Below, in pieces: positions 9,674 through 19,138 of a DNA stretch of 64,000 nucleotides (positions within the stretch are counted from its first letter, which is position 1; the number at the start of each line of letters is the position of its first letter). The stretch lies in the NCBI RefSeq assembly GCF_002269255.1, contig NZ_CP022823.1:4464001-4528000 (forward strand), read 5' to 3'. Position numbers and translations under genes: made by a program. Below the pieces are notes generated by a model, which saw nothing but the letters and a program-made list of their open reading frames with translations, did no database searches and was not told where the DNA came from. This DNA comes from Klebsiella quasivariicola (GTDB lineage Bacteria > Pseudomonadota > Gammaproteobacteria > Enterobacterales > Enterobacteriaceae).

Positions 9674-10699
9674 TTAGTCTTGTTGATTAACCTTGCGCTC
9701 AATCGCTTTCAGGCGCTTGCTCATCTCGTCAATATTCATCACCAGCGCCGCAGTTTTACGCCACGCCTTGTTCGGCTGCAGCGGAATACCGGAGGAGTAT
9801 ACGCCAGGTTCAGAGATAGGACGCATCACCATCCCCATCCCCGTGACGGTGACTTTATCGCAGATTTCCATATGGCCGTTAATCACGCTGGCGCCGCCAA
9901 TCATGCAGTAGCGGCCAATTTTCAGGCTGCCCGCCATGATGACACCGCCGGCAACCGCGGTATTGTCGCCAATCACCACGTTATGCGCAATCTGGCACTG
10001 GTTATCAATGATAACGCCGTTACCGATCACGGTATCGTCCAGCGCGCCGCGATCGATAGTGGTACAGGCGCCGATCTCCACGCGATCGCCAATAATGACG
10101 CGACCAAGCTGCGGGATCTTAACCCAGTTACCGCGATCGTTAGCGTAGCCGAAGCCATCCGCACCGATCACCGTGCTGGACTGGATCAGGCAATTTTCGC
10201 CGATCTCAATCTCATGGTAAACGGTCACATTGGCCCACAAACGCGAGCCGGCGCCTATTTTCGTATTTTTCCCAACGAAGCAGCCTGCGCCGATCACCAC
10301 GTTATCGCCCAGTACAACACCGGATTCAATAACCGCGTTGGCGCCGATGGCGACGTTGTTACCCAGCTTCGCCGACGGATCGATGACCGCGCTCGGCGCG
10401 ATATCCTGTGCCGGCTGCGGCGTGGTATCAAGAATTTGAGCCATGCGCGCGTAGGTCAGGTAGGGGTTACGCACTACCAGCGCGGCGCTATGGGCAAAAG
10501 GTAAATCATCCGGCGTCATCACAACGGCAGAAGCCTGGCAAGCGGCCAGGTGCTCACGGTACTTAGGGTTGACCATGAAAGTGATTTGGCCCGTTTTCGC
10601 GCTCTGCATGGACGCAACGCCGGTGATGACGATATCGCCATCACCGTGTAATTCTGCATCCAACTGCTGCGCGAGATCAGCCAGTCGAATTGAAGGCAT
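9674..10699 (-). CDS. lpxD: UDP-3-O-(3-hydroxymyristoyl)glucosamine N-acyltransferase
   Basis: Third lipid A enzyme; adds the N-linked hydroxyacyl chain. It has 341 aa, equal to E. coli. An N-terminal uridine-binding domain (1-100) is followed by a long left-handed beta-helix with hexapeptide repeats. The catalytic His is in DNQCQIAHNVVIGDN near residue 239. The C-terminal helix (MNIDEMSKRLKAIERKVN) interacts with ACP. It lies 3 bases after skp, in the order bamA-skp-lpxD-fabZ, linking outer-membrane protein and lipid A biogenesis. Confidence 0.97.
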   Translation of the reverse strand: MPSIRLADLAQQLDAELHGDGDIVITGVASMQSAKTGQITFMVNPKYREHLAACQASAVVMTPDDLPFAHSAALVVRNPYLTYARMAQILDTTPQPAQDIAPSAVIDPSAKLGNNVAIGANAVIESGVVLGDNVVIGAGCFVGKNTKIGAGSRLWANVTVYHEIEIGENCLIQSSTVIGADGFGYANDRGNWVKIPQLGRVIIGDRVEIGACTTIDRGALDDTVIGNGVIIDNQCQIAHNVVIGDNTAVAGGVIMAGSLKIGRYCMIGGASVINGHMEICDKVTVTGMGMVMRPISEPGVYSSGIPLQPNKAWRKTAALVMNIDEMSKRLKAIERKVNQQD

Positions 10700-10702
10700 T
10701 AC

Positions 10703-11188
10703 TTATTTAACCTGTTTCAGCACATCAGCGGTGATGTCTTTTACATCGCTGCTGTTGTATGCAACGGCATTCGCGTCAACCACCAGATCGATGCTCTGAT
10801 CTTTCGCTACGCTCTGTACGGCAGTCTGGATACGGGTAACCAGTTTGCCGCGCTCTTCGTTGGAACGACGTGCGCGATCCTGCTCAAACGCCTGCGCTTT
10901 CTGGGAGAAGGTCTGGCGCTGTGCCATCACGTCTTTTTCCAGTTTGGTACGATCGGCGCCCGGCTTCATGGACTGCAGACGCTGCATTTTAGACTGCAGG
11001 TCGCCTTCCATACGCTGCAGTTCGCTAGCGCGGCCTTTGAACTCGTTTTCCAGCGTGTTGGAAACGCCAGTTTTCTGGGCAACCTGTTGGAACAGGCTGT
11101 TCATGTTCACCAGGGCAATTTTATCTGCCGCCTGAGCGGAAGTTACCATTGCCAAACCCAGACCTGCAGCTAATAACCACTTTTTCAC
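10703..11188 (-). CDS. skp: Periplasmic chaperone Skp
   Basis: Trimeric periplasmic holdase that captures unfolded outer-membrane proteins after Sec export and hands them to BamA. It has 161 aa. A signal peptide (residues 1-20, cleavage after AQA) is followed by the short beta core (DKIALVNMNSLF). A long charged helical tentacle region around residues 50-120 is rich in Lys, Gln, Arg and Glu. AAGGAG lies just upstream of the ATG. It sits directly downstream of bamA, its functional partner. Confidence 0.96.
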   Translation of the reverse strand: MKKWLLAAGLGLAMVTSAQAADKIALVNMNSLFQQVAQKTGVSNTLENEFKGRASELQRMEGDLQSKMQRLQSMKPGADRTKLEKDVMAQRQTFSQKAQAFEQDRARRSNEERGKLVTRIQTAVQSVAKDQSIDLVVDANAVAYNSSDVKDITADVLKQVK

Positions 11189-11309
11189 AATAAACTCCTT
11201 ACCATCCCATGAGTACCCAGGGGTACCGTTATTTGCGTGGCGAGGCGATAACCGCGTTATCGCCTACAGTCAGCGCTATACTGCACTTGCATTCCGTTGC
11301 CGCCAACAA

Positions 11310-13739
11310 TTACCAGGTTTTACCAATGTTAAACTGGAACTGTTCGGCTTTGTCTCCATCGTACTTTTTGAACGGTTGGGCGTAGGAGAAGACCAACGGC
11401 CCCAACGGCGACATCCACTGCACGGCAATACCCGCAGACATACGGATGTTGCTCGGATCGCTGTAATCCGGATAACCCGCGTACGCGCTCGAATCCCAGT
11501 GAGTATCCCATACGGTACCCATATCCCAGAAGACGGAAGTACGGACCGAGTTCGCATATTTGTCACTAATAAACGGCGTCGGGGTAATCAGCTCCAGGCT
11601 GGCCACCGCCATCGCGTTACCGCCCACCGCATCATCGGATTTACACGGCGCGGATTCGGTGCTCTTACAGTCATTGGTATAACCGCTATCGCCATCATGA
11701 CGGCTGCTCGACGGGAAGTACACCGCCTTCGGACCAATGGTGTTCGACTGGAAGCCACGCACGGTGCTGGAACCACCGGCATAGAAGTTCTCATAGAACG
11801 GCATCTCTTTGCCGCCGATACCATCGCCATAGCCAAAGCGGGTACGACCCAGCACTACCCACTGGTGATCGTTGTCGATCGGCACATAGGTGGCGGTATC
11901 CAGCGTCGCTTTGTAGTATTCGTTGTCTGAGCCCGGAATGGTCACCTTACCGTTCAGGTTGACGCGCGAACCTTCCGTTGGGAAGAAGCCGCGGTCAAGC
12001 TTGTTATAGGTCCAACCGTAGTTGAAGGTGAAGTCATTCGCACTGAACGAGTTCCGGTCGTTGGTGTTGTCCGGATACTGGCCCATCGAGTTCAGGTAAC
12101 GCCACATCGCCACCTGCGGCTGCATATTGGACAGGGAGTTATGAACATAACCGACCCCGGCGCGCAGCGTGTTGTATTCGTTGATCGGGAAGCCCAGCGT
12201 AACGTCTGTACCATAGCTTTTGTTGGTATAGTCAGACAGATCCGCATCGTTCGCATCAAAGTCATTATAGAAGATACGGCCGCCGAGGCTTACACCGTCT
12301 ACGGTGAAGTACGGGTTGGTGACCGACAGTTCGGTATAGGTCTGGTAGTCGTTTTTGGTGCCGTTGATCCCGACAGCGTAACCGGTACCTAACCAGTTAT
12401 CCTGCTGGACGCCTGCCTGGAAGCTGACGCCGCTCTCGGTGCCGTAGCCGATACCAAAGTTGAAGCTACCGGTGTTACGTTCTTTCACCTTGTAGACAAC
12501 GTCGACCTGGTCCGGGCTGCCCGGCACGCGCTGGGTATCAGTATCTACCGTTTCGAAGAAGCCTAAACGGTTGAGACGGTCTTTACCCTGATCAACGAGG
12601 TCGCTGCCCAGCCATGCGCCTTCCATCTGGCGCATTTCGCGGCGCAGAACCGCGTCTTTGGAGGTATCGTTGCCTTCGAAGCGAATTTTACGCACGTAAT
12701 AGCGATTGCCCGCGTCAACGTTGACGTGCAGCTTAACGGTCTTATCGCTGTCGTTAATCTCCGGCTGCGACTGCACGCGCGGATAGGCGTAACCATAACG
12801 ACCCAACAGTTTCTTGATGTCGTTTTCCATCTTGGTCACTTTCGCGCCGTTGTACAGTTCACCCGGCTCGACTTTGGTCAGCGCTTCGATTTCCGCGGAA
12901 TGGCCGGCAAGGTTGCCCGTCACCTGCACCCCGGAAAACTTGTACTGATCGCCTTCGGTGATGTTAACGGTGATGTAGATCCCTTTCTTATCCGGCGTCA
13001 GGCTGACCTGGGTAGAATCGATGTTGAAACGGGCATAGCCGCGATCCAGGTAGTAGCTGCGCAGGGTTTCAAGGTCGCCCGCCAGCTTCTGCTTCTGGTA
13101 TTTACGGTCGCCGACCACGTTCCACCATGGCACTTCATCGCGCAGCTGGAAGTGGGAGATCAACTCATCAGTCGAAAACGCATGGTTGCCGACAATGTTG
13201 ATCTGCTGAATTTTTGCAGAGACGCCTTCCTGGAATACCAGCTTCAGGTCGACACGGTTACGCGGCAGCGGGGTAACCACTGCTTTGACGCTGGCGCTGT
13301 ATTTACCGACGCTGTAGTAGAAGTCTTCGAGCCCCTTCTCGATGTCCGCGATGGTCGTGCGGTCAAGCGACTCGCCCACCCGAACGCCAGAGGCTTCAAG
13401 GTTCTGCTTAAGCATGTCATCTTTCACCGACTTGTTGCCGGAGAAAGTGATGCTGGCGATCGTCGGACGCTCTTTCACCTGCACCAGCAGGGTATCACCA
13501 TCGCGCAGGACGCGGACGTCCTCGAAGTTGCCAGTGGCAAACAGCGCGCGAATAGTGTTACTGATATCATCGTCGGTCACCGTATCGCCAGGACGCACTG
13601 GCATACTGAGGAGGGCCGCACCAACAGCGACACGCTGCAAGCCTTCGAAATGAATGTCCTTCACCACGAACCCTTCAGCACCGTATACAGTCGCGCTGCT
13701 AAACAGCAGCGACGCTATGAGCAACTTTTTCATCGCCAT
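11310..13739 (-). CDS. bamA: Outer membrane protein assembly factor BamA
   Basis: Central Omp85-family subunit of the beta-barrel assembly machine. It has 809 aa against 810 in E. coli. A signal peptide ends at about residue 20 (TVYGAEGF). Five POTRA domains follow (about 21-420), then a 16-strand barrel that closes with FNIGKTW, a terminal aromatic beta-signal. The conserved loop-6 VRGF motif is visible as STVRGFQSN near residue 660. It is preceded by rseP and followed by skp. A candidate sigma-E promoter lies inside rseP upstream. Confidence 0.97.
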   Translation of the reverse strand: MAMKKLLIASLLFSSATVYGAEGFVVKDIHFEGLQRVAVGAALLSMPVRPGDTVTDDDISNTIRALFATGNFEDVRVLRDGDTLLVQVKERPTIASITFSGNKSVKDDMLKQNLEASGVRVGESLDRTTIADIEKGLEDFYYSVGKYSASVKAVVTPLPRNRVDLKLVFQEGVSAKIQQINIVGNHAFSTDELISHFQLRDEVPWWNVVGDRKYQKQKLAGDLETLRSYYLDRGYARFNIDSTQVSLTPDKKGIYITVNITEGDQYKFSGVQVTGNLAGHSAEIEALTKVEPGELYNGAKVTKMENDIKKLLGRYGYAYPRVQSQPEINDSDKTVKLHVNVDAGNRYYVRKIRFEGNDTSKDAVLRREMRQMEGAWLGSDLVDQGKDRLNRLGFFETVDTDTQRVPGSPDQVDVVYKVKERNTGSFNFGIGYGTESGVSFQAGVQQDNWLGTGYAVGINGTKNDYQTYTELSVTNPYFTVDGVSLGGRIFYNDFDANDADLSDYTNKSYGTDVTLGFPINEYNTLRAGVGYVHNSLSNMQPQVAMWRYLNSMGQYPDNTNDRNSFSANDFTFNYGWTYNKLDRGFFPTEGSRVNLNGKVTIPGSDNEYYKATLDTATYVPIDNDHQWVVLGRTRFGYGDGIGGKEMPFYENFYAGGSSTVRGFQSNTIGPKAVYFPSSSRHDGDSGYTNDCKSTESAPCKSDDAVGGNAMAVASLELITPTPFISDKYANSVRTSVFWDMGTVWDTHWDSSAYAGYPDYSDPSNIRMSAGIAVQWMSPLGPLVFSYAQPFKKYDGDKAEQFQFNIGKTW

Positions 13740-13770
13740 CGTTATTATGCGTTCTTCCTAACAAACTCTC

Positions 13771-15123
13771 TTATAACCGAGAGAAATCATTGAAAAGTGC
13801 AAGCCCCATTAACAGCACCAGCAGTATTGAGCCAATGCGATAACTAAAGTCTTGAACTCGCTCGGATACCGGCCCGCCCTTCAGCTTTTCAATCGCTAAA
13901 AACAGCAGATGTCCCCCATCCAGTACGGGTAGTGGGAACAGGTTGATGATTCCGAGGTTCACGCTAATCAGCGCAAGGAACATCAGATAATAAATCAACC
14001 CAAACTCCGCTGACATTCCAGCCCCCTGAGCGATAGAGATCGGCCCACTGAGGTTGTTCAGTTTGACATCACCGGTTATCAATTTACCCAGCATCCTGAC
14101 CGTCAGTGACATCAGCTGCCAGGTTTTATCCGTGGCTTCAGCGATGGCGGCAAACGGTCCGTACTGACGTACTGTCTTGTATTCTTCAGGCAGCGGGATG
14201 ACCTTTGGCACCACCCCTGCGAACCCTTCAGCCTTACCTTTTACCGTTTTCGCATCCGGCGTCAGGGTCAACGGCAGCGCACTCCCCTGCCGTTCAATCT
14301 CCAGCGCCAGCGCTTTGCCCGGATTATCGCGCACCAGATTAACAAACGTCATCCACTGCGTTAACGGTTGACCATCGACTTTAACGATCCGGTCGCCCGC
14401 TTGCAAACCCGCTTTCTGGGCTGCCGAACCCGCCTGGACTTCCGCCAGCACCGTATCAATCTGCGCGCTACGCGGCTGGATCCCCAATGACGTCACGGGA
14501 TCTTGCTTGTCGGGCTCAAAGGCCCAGTGCCGCAGATCGACGATTTTATCCTGGCGCTGATTAGTCCCGAAAGGGGCGACGGTAAGTATTGTTTGCGCGT
14601 TGCCAATTTTGGCTACCAGCTGCATACGCACCGCATCCCAATCAGGCGTTTCGATACCATCTATCGCTTTAAGTTCCGTTCCTTTTGCAATTTGTGCTTG
14701 CGCGGCAACCGAATTGGGCGTTATTTCACCCACCACCGGCCGCACGCCGGGAACGCCGATGATGAACACCAGCCAGTAAGCAAAGATAGCGAAAATGAAG
14801 TTGGCGATGGGACCAGCAGCAATGACTGCTGCACGCTGACCGACGGTTTTATTGTTGAACGCGTAATGGCGCAACTCCGGCGCCACCGCTTCAACACGCT
14901 CATCCAGCATCTTGACGTAGCCGCCCAGCGGGATCAGGGCAATGACAAACTCGGTCCCCTGTTTGTCTTTACGCCGCCACAGCGCTTTGCCAAAGCCGAT
15001 AGAAAAACGTTCAACCCGGATACCGCAGCGGCGCGCCACCCAAAAATGGCCAAACTCATGCACCGTAATCAGTACGCCAAGCGCAATGATAAAAGCCGCC
15101 AGATTCCAGAGCACGCTCAGCAT
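13771..15123 (-). CDS. rseP: Site-2 protease RseP
   Basis: Inner-membrane zinc metalloprotease that makes the second cut in anti-sigma factor RseA, releasing sigma-E; it also clears signal peptides. The HEFGH zinc site is near residues 22-26 in the first membrane helix. Two PDZ domains lie in the periplasmic middle (second: AGLQAGDRIVKVDGQPL). The third zinc ligand is in PLPVLDGGHLL near 398-408. The ATG at 15123 preceded by GGAAGGT gives 450 aa beginning MLSVLWNLAAF, the E. coli length; an upstream in-frame start at 15138 would add five unmatched residues. Confidence 0.96.
   Translation of the reverse strand: MLSVLWNLAAFIIALGVLITVHEFGHFWVARRCGIRVERFSIGFGKALWRRKDKQGTEFVIALIPLGGYVKMLDERVEAVAPELRHYAFNNKTVGQRAAVIAAGPIANFIFAIFAYWLVFIIGVPGVRPVVGEITPNSVAAQAQIAKGTELKAIDGIETPDWDAVRMQLVAKIGNAQTILTVAPFGTNQRQDKIVDLRHWAFEPDKQDPVTSLGIQPRSAQIDTVLAEVQAGSAAQKAGLQAGDRIVKVDGQPLTQWMTFVNLVRDNPGKALALEIERQGSALPLTLTPDAKTVKGKAEGFAGVVPKVIPLPEEYKTVRQYGPFAAIAEATDKTWQLMSLTVRMLGKLITGDVKLNNLSGPISIAQGAGMSAEFGLIYYLMFLALISVNLGIINLFPLPVLDGGHLLFLAIEKLKGGPVSERVQDFSYRIGSILLVLLMGLALFNDFSRL
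14650..14677 (-). promoter_or_regulatory. Candidate sigma-E promoter inside rseP, facing bamA
   Basis: Read on minus, GGAACTT (14671-14677), a 16-base spacer and TCGAA (14650-14654) resemble sigma-E -35/-10 elements with the same spacing as the degP promoter in this window. It lies in the rseP coding region about 0.9 kb upstream of bamA. A sigma-E promoter inside rseP serving bamA-skp-lpxD is known in E. coli. The -10 match is imperfect. Confidence 0.4.
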
Positions 15124-15134
15124 ATTACCTTCCG

Positions 15135-15992
15135 TCAAATCGTCCTGAAGACTAACAGTAGCAGACAGGCAAAGACCGGTACCGCCGCCGTCAGGCTGTC
15201 GATACGATCGAGAATACCGCCGTGTCCGGGAATCAAGTGCCCGCTATCCTTAATGCCAGCCTCGCGCTTAAACATACTTTCCGTCAGGTCGCCCAATACC
15301 GAAGCCAGGGCCGCCACTACCGAACAAACCAGCAGTACCGTCGGTGTGACGTCAAGATGGGCCCACACCCCGTAGGCCCAGGAGATCACGGCCGCGGTCA
15401 GCAACCCGCCAAAAAAACCCTGCCAGGTTTTTCCCGGCGAAACCTTCGGCGCCAGCTTATGCTTGCCGAACATTTTACCGAACATATAGGCGCCAGAGTC
15501 CGCGCCCCAGACCAGGATCATGACGTACAGCAGCCACAGCGCACCGCTGTAATGGTTATCGGTATAATGCCAGGCGCGCAGCGCCAGCATGCCCCAGAAA
15601 AACGGAACGATGGTCAGGATGCCGAAGATCAGGCGCAGGACTTTAGAATGGCGCCAGAGGGCCGCCGACGCCGGGTAGGAAAGCACCAGCAATAGCGCGA
15701 CGATCCACCAGGCGAAAGAGGCCCATAGCGAACCTTCGACCATCGGCTGATGAACGTCATAATGGTATTCAGGCAGCAGAAAAAGCATCGCCGCCAGCAG
15801 AAGGCCGCAGAGCACCGCCAGCCAAACCCGCTGCGAAGTCGAGGTGAAACCGCTCAGTTGTCCCCACTCCCAGGCGGCAAGCATGCACACGACCAGGGTG
15901 ACGATAGCAAACCCCATCGGCGGCAATAAAAACAATGCCGCAATGACGACGGGGATTAAGACGAAAGCAGATATCAGGCGATACTTCAGCAA
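15135..15992 (-). CDS. cdsA: Phosphatidate cytidylyltransferase
   Basis: Polytopic inner-membrane enzyme forming CDP-diacylglycerol from phosphatidic acid and CTP, the branch point for all phospholipids. It has 285 aa, as in E. coli. It shows hydrophobic helices throughout and the CDP-alcohol synthase signature near the C-terminus (SVLGDLTESMFKREAGIKDS, then PGHGGILDRIDS), plus KVSPGKTWQGF near residue 185. It lies 12 bases after uppS and 11 before rseP, within one lipid-related operon. Confidence 0.97.
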   Translation of the reverse strand: MLKYRLISAFVLIPVVIAALFLLPPMGFAIVTLVVCMLAAWEWGQLSGFTSTSQRVWLAVLCGLLLAAMLFLLPEYHYDVHQPMVEGSLWASFAWWIVALLLVLSYPASAALWRHSKVLRLIFGILTIVPFFWGMLALRAWHYTDNHYSGALWLLYVMILVWGADSGAYMFGKMFGKHKLAPKVSPGKTWQGFFGGLLTAAVISWAYGVWAHLDVTPTVLLVCSVVAALASVLGDLTESMFKREAGIKDSGHLIPGHGGILDRIDSLTAAVPVFACLLLLVFRTI

Positions 15993-16004
15993 AAGTGACC
16001 CCCA

Positions 16005-16763
16005 TCAGGCATGACTGCCACCCGGCTCAGTGCCGCCGAAACGACGCTCTCGATTAACAAAGGCATGGAGTGCACCTTCAAAGTCCTGTTCAGCAAAATC
16101 GGGCCAAAGAACATCCGTAAAGTAAAGTTCGGCATAGGCAATTTGCCAAATCAGAAAATTACTTATTCGGTGCTCTCCCCCGGTCCTAATAACTAAATCA
16201 ACGGGAGCCAGTTCATGCATGCAGACCTGCTGGCTCAGCATATCCTCTGTGATCTGCTCAGGCAGTAGCGTCCCGTCCTGTACCTGTTTCGCCAGCAAAC
16301 GAACGCCCTGGGTAATATCCCAGCGACCGCCGTAATTTGCCGCAATGTTCAGCGTTAAGCCGGTATTGTTTGCGGTCAGCGCTTCCGCTTTGCGGATACG
16401 CTCCTGCAGGCGCGCATTGAAGCGCGTGGTGTCGCCAATAATCCGCAAACGCACATTGTGTCGATGCAGACTTTTGACTTCGCTATCCAGCGCCCAGACG
16501 AACAGTTCCATCAGCGCACTGACTTCCTGAGCCGGACGGTTCCAGTTTTCACTGCTGAACGCGTATAACGTTAACGCTTCAATCCCATTATTCGCCGCGA
16601 AGGAGACCGCACGACGCACGGATTTCGCACCGGCCTTATGCCCGAAAGCGCGAATTTTACCTTGCCGTTTCGCCCAACGGCCGTTGCCATCCATAATAAT
16701 GGCGACATGACGGCAGCCATGGGTGGGCGATATTTCGCTGACAGTTTGATTAGCAGACAACAT
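16005..16763 (-). CDS. uppS: Undecaprenyl diphosphate synthase
   Basis: Cis-prenyltransferase making the C55 lipid carrier precursor for peptidoglycan, LPS and capsule. The family signature HVAIIMDGNGRWAKRQGK lies near the N-terminus with the catalytic Asp in MDGNGR. GHKAGAKSVRR, SSENWNRP and the C-terminal RTGGEHRISNF and FGGTEPG are also present. The start is uncertain: ATG at 16763 (252 aa, MLSANQTV) or the adjoining GTG at 16766 correspond to the E. coli start. An ATG at 16781 would add six residues. None has a strong ribosome site. Confidence 0.93.
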   Translation of the reverse strand: MLSANQTVSEISPTHGCRHVAIIMDGNGRWAKRQGKIRAFGHKAGAKSVRRAVSFAANNGIEALTLYAFSSENWNRPAQEVSALMELFVWALDSEVKSLHRHNVRLRIIGDTTRFNARLQERIRKAEALTANNTGLTLNIAANYGGRWDITQGVRLLAKQVQDGTLLPEQITEDMLSQQVCMHELAPVDLVIRTGGEHRISNFLIWQIAYAELYFTDVLWPDFAEQDFEGALHAFVNRERRFGGTEPGGSHA

Positions 16764-17000
16764 CACGCGTTTTAAGTCCATAATAAGGATTAACTAGCCA
16801 CCAAACAGAGGCCACCGGGCCGCGCTGGATACGCATTTTTATCCGATGCCGGGGCTGCAGCCAATCGCAGAGAACAACCAAAAGCTTTACGCAAAAAAGC
16901 CGTGTTTTGCCACGGCCACCGTAATCTTTAACAACAAAATGCAACGATCGGGTGGCGCAGACTATATCACTGAAGCCTTGCGCCCACAAATATCACCGCG

Positions 17001-18203
17001 TTACGCCTGTGCGCTCCACCGCTTCAGCTGCTGGTGAGCAACCGCGCGGGCATCGGCGTCGATAATCAGAACGTCATCAATGCTTTGCGGCTCTTGCAGG
17101 TTTACCTTATCCAGTACCGCCAGGTTAACTGCCGCAATATCGGTAAAACGGATATCCCCCTGCAGAAACGCCGCAACCGACTCTTCATTGGCCGCATTTA
17201 GCGACGTGGTCGCCGCCTGGCCGACCTCAAACGCCTCCATCGCCAGCTTCAGGCAGGGGTAGCGCGTATAGTCTGGCGCGGAGAAGCTCAGATTGCTCAA
17301 CTGGCAGAAGTCCAGCGGCTTAACGCCGGAATTCAGGCGCAGCGGCCAGCCCATGGTATGCGCGATAGGCGTGCGCATATCCGGCTCCCCAAGCTGCGCC
17401 AGCACGCTGCCGTCCTGATAGCGAACCATCGAGTGGATCACCGACTGCGGGTGGATCAGCACTTCCATCTGCTGCGCAGAGGCATTGAACAGCCAGCGCG
17501 CTTCAATGTACTCCAGGCCTTTATTCATCATCGTGGCTGAATCGACGGAGATCTTACGTCCCATCGACCAGTTTGGATGGCGGCAGGCCTGATCCGGGGT
17601 CATCGCCGCCAGTTCAGCCACGGCGGTCTCGCGGAAAGGCCCGCCGGAGCCGGTTAGCAGAATTGACGAGACGCCATGCTGTGCGAGATCAGCGTATCCC
17701 AGTTGCTGTTGAATTGTCTCCGGCATACTCTGAAAAATCGCGTTATGTTCGCTATCAACCGGCAACAGGCGAGCGCCATATTGCTGAACTGCATCCATAA
17801 ACAGGCGGCCGCAGGTCACCAGCGATTCTTTATTCGCTAACAGCACTGTTTTCCCGGCACGGATCGCCGCCAGCGTCGGTACCAGCCCCGCCGCGCCGAC
17901 GATGGCGGCCATGACCTGATCGACGTCATCCAGCGCCGCGACATCAGCCGCCGCCTGCTGGCCGCTCAGCACTTCGGTTCGACTGTTATGCGCCTGCAGA
18001 CGGATGCGCAACCGCTCCGCGCTTTGCGCATCATCCATCACGGCATAACGGGGGGTAAATTCCAGGCATTGTTCAACCATGCGGTCAACGTTTTTCCCCG
18101 CGACCAGCGCGGCGATGGAAAAGCGACCAGGGTTATGGCGTACCACGTCCAGCGTGCTACAGCCAATGGAACCGGTCGAACCGAGAACGGTTAATTGCTT
18201 CAT
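17001..18203 (-). CDS. dxr: 1-deoxy-D-xylulose 5-phosphate reductoisomerase
   Basis: Second enzyme of the non-mevalonate isoprenoid pathway; NADPH-dependent rearrangement and reduction of DXP to MEP, the target of fosmidomycin. It has 400 aa (E. coli 398). N-terminal GSTGSIGCSTLDVV is the NADPH fold. LLANKESLV near 125, VDSEHNA(I)FQ near 150 and the flexible HPNWSMGRKISVDSATMMNKG near 210-230 form the metal and substrate site. Two genes later, UppS uses the products of this pathway. It is preceded by an unusually hairpin-rich 228-base spacer after frr. Confidence 0.97.
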   Translation of the reverse strand: MKQLTVLGSTGSIGCSTLDVVRHNPGRFSIAALVAGKNVDRMVEQCLEFTPRYAVMDDAQSAERLRIRLQAHNSRTEVLSGQQAAADVAALDDVDQVMAAIVGAAGLVPTLAAIRAGKTVLLANKESLVTCGRLFMDAVQQYGARLLPVDSEHNAIFQSMPETIQQQLGYADLAQHGVSSILLTGSGGPFRETAVAELAAMTPDQACRHPNWSMGRKISVDSATMMNKGLEYIEARWLFNASAQQMEVLIHPQSVIHSMVRYQDGSVLAQLGEPDMRTPIAHTMGWPLRLNSGVKPLDFCQLSNLSFSAPDYTRYPCLKLAMEAFEVGQAATTSLNAANEESVAAFLQGDIRFTDIAAVNLAVLDKVNLQEPQSIDDVLIIDADARAVAHQQLKRWSAQA

Positions 18204-18224
18204 GAAACGTCCAGAAGAGTGGAA

Positions 18225-18292
18225 ACAGAATAAAAAGCAAAACGCCGTCAGCGAGCCCCTACGCTACCACTCTCGGGGAATAAGACGACGGC
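18225..18292 (-). terminator. Probable terminator after frr with nested stem
   Basis: Read on minus, GCCGTC (18287-18292) can pair with GACGGC (18244-18249), enclosing an inner CCCC/GGGG pair (18275-18278 with 18256-18259). The outer arm is followed by a T-rich run with one GC interruption (18242 down to 18228). This looks like a rho-independent terminator or attenuator between frr and dxr. Confidence 0.55.
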
Positions 18293-18310
18293 ATTAGGCC
18301 TTCAACTAGC

Positions 18311-18378
18311 GCTAAAGGCTACAAGGCCAGCCCTCTCAACGCAATCCCGAGAATTGAGCGTACAGTCTCCTGTACGGC
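18311..18378 (-). other. Cluster of small hairpins in the frr-dxr spacer
   Basis: Besides the terminator-like fold, three more inverted repeats lie side by side. The 7-bp stem 18359-18365/18370-18376 has a 4-base loop; CTCAA/TTGAG pairs 18335-18339 with 18354-18358; and GGCT/AGCC pairs 18317-18320 with 18329-18332. Transcribed from frr into dxr, they would make a structured leader. I do not recognise a known RNA family or REP/ERIC unit here. Confidence 0.5.
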
Positions 18379-18431
18379 GTTTCAGATTTTACTCAGACCA
18401 GCCAGTACCCGGCCCAAGCAACGGCAGAGCA

Positions 18432-18989
18432 TCAGAACTGCATCAGTTCCGCTTCTTTATCTGCCAGCGCCGCGTCAACTTTCTTGATGGCGGCGTCAGT
18501 CATTTTCTGCACGTCGTCCTGAGAACGGCGATCGTCATCTTCGCTGATCTCTTTTTCTTTCAGCAGCGCTTTGACTTTGTCGTTAGCGTCGCGGCGAACG
18601 TTACGCACGGCAACACGCGCCTGCTCAGCTTCACCACGCACGATCTTGGTCAGATCTTTACGGCGCTCTTCGGTCAGCGGCGGCAGCGGAACACGAATGT
18701 CGCTGCCGGCAGAACTTGGGTTCAGACCGAGGTCAGATGCCATGATCGCTTTTTCAACGGCCGCAGACATAGAACGGTCGAAGACGTTGATTTTCAGGGT
18801 ACGGGAGTCTTCTACGGTGACGCTGGCCAGCTGGCGCAGCGGAGTCGGCGTACCGTAGTACTCAACAACAATCCCGTCCAGCAGGCTCGGAGAAGCACGA
18901 CCCGTGCGAATTTTGCTGATTTGGTTTTTGAATGCTTCGACGCATTTTTCCATGCGGATTTCAGCATCTTTTCTGATATCGCTAATCAC
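18432..18989 (-). CDS. frr: Ribosome recycling factor
   Basis: Splits post-termination ribosomes together with EF-G. It has 185 aa, the standard length: a three-helix bundle (N- and C-terminal halves) with an inserted domain. Characteristic segments are [26 protein letters not shown] (near 15-40) and [27 protein letters not shown] with its ERRK start (near 110-140). It is the fourth gene of the rpsB-tsf-pyrH-frr translation group and is followed by a likely terminator before dxr. Confidence 0.97.
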   Translation of the reverse strand: [185 protein letters not shown]

Positions 18990-19138
18990 GTTACGAATCC
19001 TTGAAAGCTTGTCTCAGTCAGACCAGACGGTTGCCCGTCGGAAAATGAGCTAAGTATAGTCAGATTTAATGAAAATCACCGGGCAATATCCCCGCGAAAG
19101 TAAAGCGGAATATTACCCGGATTTGGCGCTGACGGGAA

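Noticed and set aside
18204..18431. ERIC or REP element in the frr-dxr gap
   Set aside because: The hairpins do not match the ERIC ends or the REP consensus seen at 38475 and 48959.
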